A stretch of DNA of 64,000 bases from Bradyrhizobium iriomotense (GCF_018130765.1 NZ_JAFCJZ010000002.1:1-64000), one strand, 5' to 3'; shown: positions 1 to 7,648, counted from the stretch's first letter. Numbers and translations are program-made. The notes: generated from the sequence alone by a model not told the origin.

Positions 1-188
1 TCTGTTACAACTTTACCCGTGCGCTCAACATCCTTGGATTCGACGGGTTTCTGGCCGCGCTCGCAAAGACGCTTGCTCTTTGCCGATGCATCCTCGCAGC
101 CCTCCGGCGCCGCATCCAGCTTGCTCAAGGGGCACTCTGGACAAATATCCGGCCTCTGCCCGCAATCGGCCCGTTCGCTCCGGCCTGA
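1..188 (+). pseudogene. 3' end of an IS transposase (partial)
   Basis: Reading from base 3 there is an open frame to a TGA at 186-188. Its first residues read CYNFTRALNILGFDGFLAAL, which resembles the C-terminal end of DDE transposases of the IS1182/IS5-like groups common in rhizobia (family recollection, not searched). The rest of the gene, if present, lies left of the window, so I cannot tell an intact element from a remnant. Codons after about residue 25 look less typical, so the true end may be frameshifted or eroded. No terminal inverted repeat could be identified. Confidence 0.45.
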
Positions 189-204
189 CGCCGCCAGCGA
201 CCAA

Positions 205-250
205 TTCTTGCCCAGCCTCGTCGGGCAAAACACTGGCATAATAGCAGGAT
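205..250 (+). repeat. decayed copy of the short-RNA promoter repeat
   Basis: The core CGTCGGGCAAAACACTGG (219-236) followed by CATAAT (237-242) is identical to the promoter spacer and -10 region of the five intact units at 3687, 5673, 7428, 7558 and 7688. Here the TTGACA -35 hexamer is replaced by CAGCCT, and the downstream hairpin/T-run terminator is absent. It is therefore probably a relic, although an improved -10 (CATAAT) leaves weak activity possible. Bases 189-442 otherwise hold no gene I can support. Confidence 0.6.
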
Positions 251-442
251 CGGCCGAGTGCCCGTCGTGATGCCGGATTCCGATCCTTGGCGGACGGGGG
301 GCGCCGCCTGCTTTAGCCGCCTCGGACAGTCCCGCGATTTGGTCAGCGGTGTTCGCCGGTTGCCGATGTGTCTTGCAGTCATTGATCTATCGCAATGGTC
401 CCCTCGCGCCGGGGACGGACGGTCGGGCTCAGGTAGCTTGCG

Positions 443-625
443 ATGAACACGGATTACATGGCGGAAGCCGCCCGGCATCGGCACGTAGCCGAGGAGTACC
501 GAACGATGGCGTCATGCATATCGGATGAGGGGCTGCGTACGGTCTACCTTAGGCTTGCAGACGATTACGATTCGCTCGCCACAAACGAAGACAGGGTTGC
601 CTGCAATCGCAAGCTCGCAAACTAG
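443..625 (+). CDS. hypothetical protein, 60 aa
   Basis: A short, soluble, charged protein beginning MNTDYMAEAARHRHVAEEYR and ending NEDRVACNRKLAN. It is predicted to be largely alpha-helical, with an acidic/aromatic pattern (EEYRTMA, YLRLADDYDSLA). The shape recalls small uncharacterised proteins often met in Bradyrhizobium (recollection only). The start ATG is preceded by AGGT about 8 nt upstream. No catalytic motif, signal peptide or membrane segment is visible. It stands alone between the transposase remnant and another small gene. Function unknown. Confidence 0.6.
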   Translation: MNTDYMAEAARHRHVAEEYRTMASCISDEGLRTVYLRLADDYDSLATNEDRVACNRKLAN

Positions 626-774
626 AGGCCGACGGGTTGGCGACCTTCAGTCGCATCGATGTCGGCTTGTGGCCCATCGCCGACGACGAAACAGTCCTGA
701 AACAATCCCGAAACCCGATTGTCCTGAACGCCTTGCTCGCTGGCCTCGACCAACCAAGCGAAAAGGAGATCATC

Positions 775-879
775 ATGATCCAGGTCGGTTCGAAGGAAGA
801 AGTCGCGTTTCTCTTGATGCTGTTCGGCACCCACACCCAGCCGGTAAAGCGGCCGAAGCCGAAGTCGCAGCAAGGCTGA
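775..879 (+). CDS. possible small protein, 34 aa
   Basis: The ATG at 775 follows a strong Shine-Dalgarno (AAAAGGAG, 761-768). The 34-aa product starts MIQVGSKEEVAFLLMLFGTH and ends with a basic tail KRPKPKSQQG. The hydrophobic stretch (VAFLLMLFG) is too short for a confident membrane helix. It lies just upstream of the gene at 891, in a different frame. It is supported only by the ribosome site and position; the frame stays open 46 codons further upstream, but without a ribosome site. Function unknown. Confidence 0.4.
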   Translation: MIQVGSKEEVAFLLMLFGTHTQPVKRPKPKSQQG

Positions 880-890
880 GGCAAAAACCC

Positions 891-1139
891 ATGCCCGGCT
901 TGGCCGAATGCCAGAGCCTCTTGCGTCTTCTGATCGCAAGGGGCGATCCGAAGGCGATCCCGCAAGCCAAGGGCGCCATCGACCAATATCTGAACACGGC
1001 GCCGGTCAGCGCCCGTGGCCGCGGCCTGCGCGTGCTGCAGCGCGATGCGCTCGACCTGCATGTTGCCGCGGTCGGCGTGCAGCGCTCCTCTGCCGAAACG
1101 GTGGATGCCTATATCGAGCGGAAGCTTGCGGAGGAGTGA
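891..1139 (+). CDS. hypothetical protein, 82 aa
   Basis: An 82-aa product beginning MPGLAECQSLLRLLIARGDP. It is helix-rich with a regular pattern of Leu/Ala and charged residues, and ends AETVDAYIERKLAEE. No known domain is recognised. The last 31 bases overlap the 3' end of the convergent gene at 1109-1354, so each transcript would be antisense to the other's tail. The ribosome site is weak. Codon choice looks like coding sequence of this genome (third-position G/C), but confidence is moderate because the locus is crowded with small frames. Confidence 0.5.
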   Translation: MPGLAECQSLLRLLIARGDPKAIPQAKGAIDQYLNTAPVSARGRGLRVLQRDALDLHVAAVGVQRSSAETVDAYIERKLAEE

Positions 1140-1354
1140 CCGGGCTGCTCGCCAGGGCCTGCGTCTTTGGGCGAGGCTGCGGCGGACAATGTCGCCTGTT
1201 TCAGCAGGCCGATCCTGCGGCCGAGCTGCCAGACCTCGACATCGCCCCGGCGCGCGAACAGGAGCGCGGACGCGTCGGACCGCGCCTCGAAAGCCTCGGC
1301 GGACTGAAACACCCCGTTCTCCCCCACGAGATAGGCGCGATACTGCTGCATCAT
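1109..1354 (-). CDS. hypothetical protein, 81 aa, coupled to the gene at 1351-1551
   Basis: The product begins MMQQYRAYLVGENGVFQSAE and contains a short beta-rich module, ending its core with WQLGRRIGLLKQ. The pattern (YRAYLVGxxGxFxxAExF...A) matches small proteins of unknown function seen in Bradyrhizobium (recollection). The start overlaps the stop of the upstream gene in the ATGA arrangement (1351-1354), so translation is probably coupled. The frame stays open further upstream, but that would run through the preceding gene, so the double ATG at 1354 is preferred. Function unknown. Confidence 0.65.
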   Translation of the reverse strand: MMQQYRAYLVGENGVFQSAEAFEARSDASALLFARRGDVEVWQLGRRIGLLKQATLSAAASPKDAGPGEQPGHSSASFRSI

Positions 1355-1551
1355 GTCGGCGCCCGCAGGCCGGGCGAACGAAGCCAGGCTTCGATCTGCA
1401 CCGCCGTCTCGTCCTGCCGCGCCTTGCGCAGCAGTATCTCGCGCTCGCGCCCGGGCGGCAGCGCGCGCGCCTCGTCGCGAAGGCGTGCCGCTTCCTCGGC
1501 AAGCCGCTGGTCGAGAGTCCTGGTCTGCTTGTAACGCCGCCGCGTCAGCAT
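1351..1551 (-). CDS. hypothetical protein, 66 aa
   Basis: A highly charged, Arg/Glu-rich, predicted helical protein beginning MLTRRRYKQTRTLDQRLAEE and containing EEAARLRDEARALPPGRERE. A good Shine-Dalgarno (AAGGGAG) lies 8 nt before the ATG at 1551, which decides the start against a longer frame. It is the first gene of a two-gene unit with 1109-1354 (4-base overlap). Small proteins of this appearance are common and uncharacterised in Bradyrhizobium (recollection). No enzymatic motif is visible. Confidence 0.7.
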   Translation of the reverse strand: MLTRRRYKQTRTLDQRLAEEAARLRDEARALPPGREREILLRKARQDETAVQIEAWLRSPGLRAPT

Positions 1552-1894
1552 GGCGCTGCTCCCTTGCTGGAGTAGGGCGGGAGCGCAATTGGCGTTCTCA
1601 TCACCGATAGATGCCAAGGGCCTTGCGGTGATAGGGGAACACTAGGCTTCTTTCGACGAGGCGTCTCCATCATTTAATAAGTGGTGCGAAGGCGAATTCG
1701 AGCGTCTCACGAGGCGCGGTTTGCGTTGTTTGAGCTGGTTACTCATTCTTCGCCTCGGCGCTGCCGGCGAGAGAGCGGGAAGTGGCGGGTCCGTTGGCGG
1801 ACGTGGCTTTCGCATATGATGGTTCGGGGGCTTGGCGGAGCGCGGGACTTTCGCGGATCAGCAAGACACCGATTGCGTGGAGCGCCGGCACAAG

Positions 1895-1923
1895 TTGACA
1901 ATGTTCTTGTTTTGTTCTATTGA
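1895..1923 (+). promoter_or_regulatory. sigma70-like promoter containing an SOS (LexA) box
   Basis: TTGACA (1895-1900), a 17-base spacer, then TATTGA (1918-1923). Inside the spacer lies GTTC (1903-1906), seven bases, GTTC (1914-1917), the direct-repeat form recognised by LexA in alphaproteobacteria. Transcription would start near 1930 and lead into the DUF4261 gene at 1994. The rest of 1552-1993 holds no gene I can support. Confidence 0.6.
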
Positions 1924-1993
1924 ACGGAAACGCAACCTGCAAGCGAGCCGTGATAGGACCACGTCACGCCGCAAAGCGTCCATGAGGCGGCCG

Positions 1994-2770
1994 ATGAGTA
2001 AGTCTTTTCTTGCCCTGGTCTTGCTGGAAACACCTGCAATGCCGGACATGGTTGCGCTTGCCGAAGCCGTCCGTGCGCGACATCCAGAACTGCCGATGGA
2101 GGTGGACGGAGGCGGCGAGGGCGGCATGCGCCGGGGCTCACCGCTGCTACGCTGTGGCAACGAACTCGTTGCCGTGATGTCGATGCCGGGCCCCATTCCA
2201 GATGATGCAGGACTGTGGTCGCGCGCTGCCACGACATGGCCGCAGGGCAAGGTAGTTGCGGCACGGCACCGAGGCCATCTGATCGTTTCGGTACTTGGCC
2301 AGAACCAGCAACCGTTACCCGCTACTCGTCTGACAACTGCCGTCATCGGCGCGTTGATTGCGACCATGCCGCAATGCTGCGGCGTGGTCTGGAATGGCAA
2401 GGTCGCACGATCTGCCGATCTATGGCTGGACATGTCCATCCGATCGTTCGCACCTTTCCCCGACTATCCGTCCTCGCTGTGGATCGACATACTGCCGTTC
2501 CGATCAGAGGCTGGCATCGGCGCAGTGACAATGGGTCTGTCGGCTTTTGCCGAGCGTGAGATTCAGTTTGAGACCCACAAGCTGGCCCTCTCAACCTTGA
2601 TGGACAAGGTGGACGGTCTGGTCGTCTATCTGGTTGAGCACGGACCTGTGGTCAAAGACGGCGATACGTTTGGCCGCGATGAGCGCGAGCGCTTCACGGT
2701 TAGATACAAGGACTCCGATCAATTCGGGGGCCTGCCCGTGTTTTTCTGCAGCGACGGTTCGGTGCAATAG
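1994..2770 (+). CDS. DUF4261 domain-containing protein
   Basis: A 258-aa soluble protein. The opening (SKSFLALVLLETPAMPD) and the internal segments WLDMSIRSFAPFP and AEREIQFETHKLAL fit the DUF4261 family, which has no assigned biochemical role; I place it by pattern only. The start at 1994 is chosen because GAGG sits 6 nt upstream; an in-frame ATG at 1982 is possible. Upstream is a promoter with a GTTC-N7-GTTC site (1895-1923), suggesting DNA-damage induction. It sits next to a toxin/immunity-like island, so a defence or immunity role is conceivable but unproven. Confidence 0.7.
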   Translation: MSKSFLALVLLETPAMPDMVALAEAVRARHPELPMEVDGGGEGGMRRGSPLLRCGNELVAVMSMPGPIPDDAGLWSRAATTWPQGKVVAARHRGHLIVSVLGQNQQPLPATRLTTAVIGALIATMPQCCGVVWNGKVARSADLWLDMSIRSFAPFPDYPSSLWIDILPFRSEAGIGAVTMGLSAFAEREIQFETHKLALSTLMDKVDGLVVYLVEHGPVVKDGDTFGRDERERFTVRYKDSDQFGGLPVFFCSDGSVQ

Positions 2771-2923
2771 GCGGTATGACAGAGCGCGATGGTGCGCGGA
2801 AGGAGTTGCGCGCGTCGCGTTCAGAAAGGTCGTCTGACGCGTCGGGTAGAACGCCGGCAGTGGGCATCGTCATCACAATGCTCTAGAGTGCATTAGACCT
2901 GTTGTGTAAACGAGAGAAGACGG

Positions 2924-3547
2924 ATGGTTCGTTCCCTTCCAGAGAGGCGCCAGAGCAAAGCAAAGGTCCGAAGGTTCTATGTCGTAGGTCTGGACTTCAG
3001 GTTTCAAACGGCGCCGGGATGGGAGATGGAGAATCTCGTAGCTCTCGCCGGCGAGCGCAAGGTACTCATTCCACCACCGGGGCGAGGCTTCGTGGCCTTC
3101 CCTGAACCACCGCGACTTGTCATCGACAAATCTCTCGGCCGGGCTCCCACGGACTGGGAGCTCTTTCACGACTACCGGCTTGTGTCCGACCGGATGAAGA
3201 GCCTTCTTGAGGCGTTGGATTTGGAGGGAGTTCGTTTTGTCAGATGCGAGACATGGTATCGAGACGGTCGCCCGGCGCCAACGTATTGGCTTTGCGACGT
3301 CGTCAGAGTTCTCGATGCCGTCGACGAAGCGAACTCCGTTCTTGAGATCGAGTATCCCACGCCCGGTCGTAAGGTTTACAACCTGAATAGAAGAAGTTGC
3401 CTTCTCTTCAAAGAGGACGCTGTCGGAGCGGCTCATATCTTCAGGCTGTCCTTCTATCCCATGACCGTCTGCGATCAGGTCTTCAAGGATGCGTGCAAAG
3501 AGGCGGGTATGAGGGGCATCGGATTCACTGATGCGACCAAGTATTGA
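2924..3547 (+). CDS. DUF1629/Imm11-like immunity-type protein
   Basis: A 207-aa soluble protein. The central segment RFVRCETWYRDGRPAPTYWL followed by CDVVRVLDAVDEANS is typical of the DUF1629 (Imm11-like) family, which is frequently encoded beside polymorphic-toxin nucleases. The start ATG follows GAGAGAAG. The protein would act in the cytoplasm by binding a cognate toxin (family knowledge; the partner is inferred). The AHH-type nuclease gene lies about 460 bp downstream on the same strand. The usual toxin-then-immunity order is reversed, so the pairing is uncertain. Base composition looks lower in G+C than the flanking catabolic genes, suggesting acquisition. Confidence 0.6.
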   Translation: MVRSLPERRQSKAKVRRFYVVGLDFRFQTAPGWEMENLVALAGERKVLIPPPGRGFVAFPEPPRLVIDKSLGRAPTDWELFHDYRLVSDRMKSLLEALDLEGVRFVRCETWYRDGRPAPTYWLCDVVRVLDAVDEANSVLEIEYPTPGRKVYNLNRRSCLLFKEDAVGAAHIFRLSFYPMTVCDQVFKDACKEAGMRGIGFTDATKY

Positions 3548-3722
3548 GCTGATGCGCAACTGCTGCCGATCCTGAAATCCTGTCGCAGAGAGAGCCGCCG
3601 ATTTTGGTGTGAAAGCCTTGCTCTCCAGGCTCATCGGACGGAACGAATGTAAGGTGGTTTGCAGCGTATGCTGTCCAGCCTGCTCGTTGACACGTCGGGC
3701 AAAACACTGGCAGAGTGGTATG

Positions 3723-3767
3723 ATCTAGAAAATGGTGAGCTCGCGACGATGTCGCGGGCTTTTTTGT
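3723..3767 (+). ncRNA. short RNA, isolated copy 1
   Basis: The promoter is TTGACA (3687-3692), 18-base spacer, CAGAGT (3711-3716), giving a start near 3723. The terminator is an intrinsic hairpin: stem 3738-3747 pairs with 3751-3760 around a 3-base loop, followed by a T-run to 3766. The predicted RNA is about 45 nt and its 5' part differs from the tandem copies, but the promoter spacer is the same CGTCGGGCAAAACACTGG. The remainder of 3548-4008 shows no gene. Confidence 0.65.
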
Positions 3768-4008
3768 TGTCTGTTCTTCGCAGCCGGCGGGCGTCTCTTT
3801 GCGGCTCATGCGAGAACCTCGCTTCGGGCAATTGCGTGGCGCGAGCCGTCAAGAATCTCGAAGGCCCTACTGGTCGCTAGCTGCTGCTTCGCCCGACAGC
3901 AAAGACAAGCAATCAAAACTCACAGTTCATTTTCCTTCACTCGCATGCGGGCACCCAATGTCTTGGGGCCGCGCTGACCGATGCCTTGGCGCAACGCAAG
4001 AGGCCAGC

Positions 4009-4488
4009 ATGATCCAGATTCATCACATATTGCCACAGAGCCTTGCTGGCCACTTTGCACTCAAGGTCTTGGCTAATCGTTTCAACCTCAATGGCATCAA
4101 GAATTTGATGGCTTTGCCATCAGATCAGCAAGCAGCTCGAGAGCTAGGATCAAGCCCTCACACGGGAGGTCATCTAGCGAGCTATAATAAGATATTTTGC
4201 AAGTTTCTCGGTGTACTCCAGTCGCATCCATCCTTCGCCGCTGCTCAGGAAGGCGATACCGCTGCTGTTGATCAACTGGATGCCGAGATGAGCAGCTTTC
4301 TGGCCGCGGCCAAGCACGCGCTGGCGAGGGGCCATTTGCTTACCAATACACCTTTGGGAATGACGAGCGAGGACGCGAACAAGCGCATCGAGGATTGGTA
4401 CGCAAACTGGAAAACGTATTCTGAAGAGAATCGAGGCAGCATTCGGCAGATGCAGGACACCGTCGATCAACTCCGTGCCGGTAGCTAA
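4009..4488 (+). CDS. AHH-type (HNH/endonuclease VII superfamily) nuclease domain protein
   Basis: A 159-aa protein. Near the N-terminus is the HH pair (His5-His6, in IQIHHILPQ), then NGIKNLMALPSD, then HTGGHLASYN (His51, His55, Tyr59-Asn60). That order is the signature of AHH nuclease toxins. In the family this domain is normally the C-terminal warhead of a large secreted polymorphic toxin; here it stands alone with no leader or transport domain. The C-terminal half is helical and charged. The start is supported by AGAGG 6 nt upstream. The Pro-rich membrane protein gene follows 12 bases after its stop, so the two are probably co-expressed. The target (DNA or RNA) cannot be told from the sequence. 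Confidence 0.65.
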   Translation: MIQIHHILPQSLAGHFALKVLANRFNLNGIKNLMALPSDQQAARELGSSPHTGGHLASYNKIFCKFLGVLQSHPSFAAAQEGDTAAVDQLDAEMSSFLAAAKHALARGHLLTNTPLGMTSEDANKRIEDWYANWKTYSEENRGSIRQMQDTVDQLRAGS

Positions 4489-4500
4489 TGGGAAGACGCT

Positions 4501-5628
4501 TTGCGCGCCCCCATCCTCCTTCCGGACGGCACTCGCAGTCTCGCGGACAAGATAGCGATACTAGCGCGATATCCCAAAGGCTCGCCTATTTCGCAGCACT
4601 TCACAGCCGTCGAACCTGTTCCCGATCAGCCTGGCCTCGTGCCGCCCGTCATCGATACGCGGATTCCCCCCTTTATTCCGCCTTCGCCTGGAGATTTGAA
4701 TCGACCGGAAGGATTCACGCCGAACCCGCTACCGAACTATGGATCACCTGGCTTCCCAGCGGCCAATCCGCAAGGCTTTGGACAATTGCCGCCCACCACG
4801 GCCGCCCCGACGGACCCGCTAGTCCTCCGATCCGATCCGCACGCCGGAACGCCGCTTCCATTCTACGAGAATTCGTTGGCCGGTGGGACATCTCTGGTGG
4901 ATAGTGCTCTTCTTCCTTGGTTGGCAGGGGCGGCTGCGGTCGGTGCAGCGGCTCCCTTCATTCCCGCTTGGCTGCTTAGCATTGGAGGTATCTTAGCGCT
5001 TACGCGCGCTGCCAACGCGCAGATTAGCCCAGACGGTGCGACGCTGGGTCCTTCCACTTCCAGCGGAGGAGTGTTCTCGACAGGAGCGCCTGTGCACAAC
5101 ACCAACGGCGATGGGCTTAACGTAGACAACACGGGCAATCGCAGCGGCTCTTCGGCTTCATCGGCCTTCTGGCCGCAGCTAGACGGAGCTTCCTCACTTG
5201 ACTCGGACGCGACCGCTAGCACCTTTGCAGGTCGCTTCGGCGAGTGGGCTACCACGCCAGCCGGCACCATGCCTACGAAAGATCTGCCAGAAGCCACGCC
5301 CATGCTTGCCGCAGGATCAGTCGCGCCCACAGATGTCCGGCGTCTCACCCGTGTGAATGAGGGGAACGCGGCCAGCGTGTTCTCGTCCGGGAGCGCACCG
5401 GTCCCCTATCTCCTGTCGACGGAAATCAACGATCGGTTTGGAAGCTGGATCTCGCCGACCGCTGACGGTCCGCCAGCGCAGCCGAGCAGGCCGATAGGCG
5501 TATTCGCGGATGAGCCGAGCTATCTTATTCCGCCACCGATCTTTGGAGTGGAGAGTCCAGGCAATCCGCACAACGACGCTGAGGAGTGGTTCTCCCGCTG
5601 GATACGGCCGATGCTTAGGCCGGAGTGA
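4501..5628 (+). CDS. Pro-rich protein with a central membrane segment; toxin-locus partner of unknown function
   Basis: A 375-aa protein apparently started by TTG at 4501. Residues 1-35 are a compact segment (PILLPDGTRSLADKIAILAR). Residues 45-125 are Pro/Gly-rich and probably disordered, and residues 137-169 form a hydrophobic Ala-rich membrane hairpin or helix. The C-terminal half is Ser/Thr-rich with recurring motifs FGEWATTPAG (246) and FGSWISPTADG (313) and a terminal WFSRWIRP. The overlapping ATG at 4488 (TAATG) is in another frame and leads to an Arg-rich shadow product, so it was not used. The protein follows the AHH-domain gene directly, so it may be a delivery, anchor or chaperone partner; this is inference. 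Family not recognised. Confidence 0.6.
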   Translation: MRAPILLPDGTRSLADKIAILARYPKGSPISQHFTAVEPVPDQPGLVPPVIDTRIPPFIPPSPGDLNRPEGFTPNPLPNYGSPGFPAANPQGFGQLPPTTAAPTDPLVLRSDPHAGTPLPFYENSLAGGTSLVDSALLPWLAGAAAVGAAAPFIPAWLLSIGGILALTRAANAQISPDGATLGPSTSSGGVFSTGAPVHNTNGDGLNVDNTGNRSGSSASSAFWPQLDGASSLDSDATASTFAGRFGEWATTPAGTMPTKDLPEATPMLAAGSVAPTDVRRLTRVNEGNAASVFSSGSAPVPYLLSTEINDRFGSWISPTADGPPAQPSRPIGVFADEPSYLIPPPIFGVESPGNPHNDAEEWFSRWIRPMLRPE

Positions 5629-5708
5629 AGGTGGGGGCTGAGTCCTTCCTATGCCGCTCCAGGTTCGATCGTTTGACACGTCGGGCAAAACACTGGCAGA
5701 ATGGCATC

Positions 5709-5758
5709 ATCGAAGGAATTCGGAACGAGCCTGCGGGATGCCGCGGGCTTGTTTGTTT
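5709..5758 (+). ncRNA. short RNA, isolated copy 2
   Basis: Promoter TTGACA (5673-5678), 18-base spacer, CAGAAT (5697-5702). The predicted start is near 5709. Stem 5728-5736 pairs with 5741-5749 around loop GATG and is followed by a T-rich tail (5749-5758). The first bases after the -10 (GGCATCATCGA) equal those of the tandem copies; the hairpin sequence differs but is structurally equivalent. It lies between the Pro-rich protein gene and the 3' end of the convergent FAD monooxygenase gene. Confidence 0.68.
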
Positions 5759-5784
5759 CGACGACGAGAGAAGGCGTTCGTCCG

Positions 5785-7302
5785 CTACGCCGCCGCCGGC
5801 CCGAACCACCTCGTCATCGCCTCCGCAAGTCCGCTTTGGCTCTCGTCTCCGATCCATGCCACGTGCCCGTCGGGGCGCACCAGCACGGTTTTTGGCGCGA
5901 CGACTTGCCCGATCGCCGGGAGCTCCCACGCGCCGTCGTAACCGGCGCGGATGAGGCGGACGCGATCCGCCCATGGCGTGATGTCGATAATATCCGGCTT
6001 GCCGAGATTGAGCAGCAGGCCGCGCCCACTGTGCAGCAGTGTGAACAATCTCTGTGGCCGGCCCTCGATCGTCAGGTCGAGATCGGGCATGCGATGTCCG
6101 CGTAGCGCGTGGCCTTCGCCGAGATCGTAGCGGATATCGAGCCCGCTCATCATGGCGCCAAAGCGCTTGCGCGGCTCGTCCATGGCGAGCAGCTCGGAGA
6201 CGATTTCGCGCGCGGCGTCGAGGCCGTCATCAGCGCGGCGGAGCAGGGCGATCTGCGCCCTGGTGTTGCGCAGCACGCGCGCGGCGACGGGATGACGCTC
6301 AGTGTGGTAGGTGTCGAGCAGGTCTTGGGGCGAGATGCCCTTGACCACCTGCGCCAGCTTCCAGCCGAGATTGACCGCGTCCTCCAGGCCGGTGTTGAGG
6401 CCCTGTCCGCCGACGGAGTGATGGATGTGCGCGGCATCGCCAGCGAGCAGCACGCGTCCCCTGCGATAGGTGGTAGCCTGCCGCGCCGCATCGGTGAAGC
6501 GAGAGATCCAGGCGGGACTGTGCACGCCGAAATCGGTGCCGTAAACGGCGACGAGGGCATCGCTGAGATCGCGCAAGGTGGGCTCGCCGCTGCGCTCACG
6601 CGTCGCTTCGGTCACGACGACCAGCACGCGTCCGCTCTCCGCCTTGCTGAGGCCGTGGAAGCCGAGCCCGTCGTGACGCAGGCCCCATGCGGGCTCTTGC
6701 GCCATCTCGACCTCGGCCATGAGATTGCTCAGCGTCGGCTCGGAGCCGGCGAAGTCGATGCCGGCCGTCTTGCGCACCAGGCTGCGGCCGCCGTCGCAGC
6801 CGACCAGATAGTTTGCGCGCAACGTGCCGCCGCCCGACAGCGCGATGTCGATGCCGGTCTCGTCCTGTGCGAAGCCCGTCACCTCGAGGTTCCGATAGAC
6901 CGGCACCGCGAGCTCCGCGACCCAGTCGGCCAACATGCGCTCGATGTGGCTCTGCCGCAGCGCGAGCCCGTAAGCGTGACGGGTGGGGAGATCGCCGATG
7001 TCGAGCCTGGTCCAGGCGAAGCCGGCGAGCTGGACGATCTGTCCTTCGCGCAGGAAGCGGTCCGCGACGCCGCGCTGGTCGAGGATCTCGATGCTGCGCG
7101 CATGCAGTCCGCCGGCGCGCGTGCCTGATAGTTCCTGGCTCGCACGTCGCTCGACGATTGCGACGTCGATATGCGCCAGCGCGAGTTCCGCGGCGAGCAT
7201 CAGCCCGGTCGGGCCGCCGCCGGCGATGATGACCGCATGGCTGGTCGCTGTCGCGCGTTCTGCGCGCGTTCGTGAGCGGGATGTCGGAAGCAGGATTGGC
7301 AT
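5785..7302 (-). CDS. FAD-dependent aromatic monooxygenase, Rox-like (rifampicin monooxygenase type)
   Basis: A 505-aa class A flavoprotein hydroxylase. It has the Rossmann FAD motif GGGPTG near residue 28, the NAD(P)H/FAD-linking DG segment (VGCDGGRSLVRK), and the third FAD motif GDAAHIHHSVGGQGLNTGLE. A C-terminal thioredoxin-like tail is typical of the phenol-hydroxylase/Rox branch. Members hydroxylate aromatic compounds using NAD(P)H and O2, and some inactivate rifamycins; the substrate here is unknown. The start at 7302 has GAGGGG about 9 nt upstream; a longer frame to 7443 would run into the short-RNA promoter and is rejected. The gene is monocistronic, flanked on both sides by short-RNA units. 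Confidence 0.85.
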   Translation of the reverse strand: MPILLPTSRSRTRAERATATSHAVIIAGGGPTGLMLAAELALAHIDVAIVERRASQELSGTRAGGLHARSIEILDQRGVADRFLREGQIVQLAGFAWTRLDIGDLPTRHAYGLALRQSHIERMLADWVAELAVPVYRNLEVTGFAQDETGIDIALSGGGTLRANYLVGCDGGRSLVRKTAGIDFAGSEPTLSNLMAEVEMAQEPAWGLRHDGLGFHGLSKAESGRVLVVVTEATRERSGEPTLRDLSDALVAVYGTDFGVHSPAWISRFTDAARQATTYRRGRVLLAGDAAHIHHSVGGQGLNTGLEDAVNLGWKLAQVVKGISPQDLLDTYHTERHPVAARVLRNTRAQIALLRRADDGLDAAREIVSELLAMDEPRKRFGAMMSGLDIRYDLGEGHALRGHRMPDLDLTIEGRPQRLFTLLHSGRGLLLNLGKPDIIDITPWADRVRLIRAGYDGAWELPAIGQVVAPKTVLVRPDGHVAWIGDESQSGLAEAMTRWFGPAAA

Positions 7303-7463
7303 GTCGTGACCCCTCGAGCCGTTGTTCGGGTCGAGGCTTCTACGCGGTCTCCGGGGGCTTGAAGCAAGCCCCTTGCGGACCACATATAGAGCTGGGAGGA
7401 GGGACTTCCGTTTCAGCTCTCGCCGCGTTGACACGTCGGGCAAAACACCGGCAGAATGGCATC

Positions 7464-7515
7464 ATCGAAACGAGTTTGGTTCGGCCCGCGCGGAGCAATC
7501 TGCAGCGGGTTTTTT
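7464..7515 (+). ncRNA. short RNA, tandem copy A
   Basis: Promoter TTGACA (7428-7433), 18-base spacer, CAGAAT (7452-7457). The RNA would begin near 7464 with AUCAUCGAAACGAG. The terminator is CCCGC (7485-7489) pairing with GCGGG (7505-7509), then TTTTTT (7510-7515). The predicted length is about 50 nt. No ribosome site or ORF of meaningful length exists inside, so an RNA product is preferred. Confidence 0.7.
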
Positions 7516-7593
7516 CTTGTCCGCCTGGTGTGACGACAATCGCGCGCAACACAGGGTTTGACACGTCGGGCAAAACACTGGCAGAATGGCATC

Positions 7594-7648
7594 ATCGAAA
7601 CGAGTATGGTTCAGCCCGCACGGAACAATCCGCAGCGGGCTTTTCCTT
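7594..7648 (+). ncRNA. short RNA, tandem copy B
   Basis: Promoter TTGACA (7558-7563), 18-base spacer, CAGAAT (7582-7587). Terminator: GCCCGC (7614-7619) pairs with GCGGGC (7635-7640), with an inner stem CGGA (7621-7624)/TCCG (7629-7632), followed by TTTTCCTT. The 5' part is AUCAUCGAAACGAG, as in copy A. Confidence 0.7.

Noticed and set aside
549..1502. 317-codon minus-strand frame
   Set aside because: Arg/Pro-rich composition typical of a shadow frame in GC-rich DNA; better coding signals lie in the small genes on both strands.
4488..4904. ATG overlapping the AHH gene stop (TAATG) as start of the next gene
   Set aside because: That frame gives an Arg/Ser-rich product without structure; the structured protein is in the frame starting with TTG at 4501.
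7303..7443. Upstream extension of the FAD monooxygenase
   Set aside because: It would include the short-RNA promoter at 7428 and has no ribosome site; the ATG at 7302 does.
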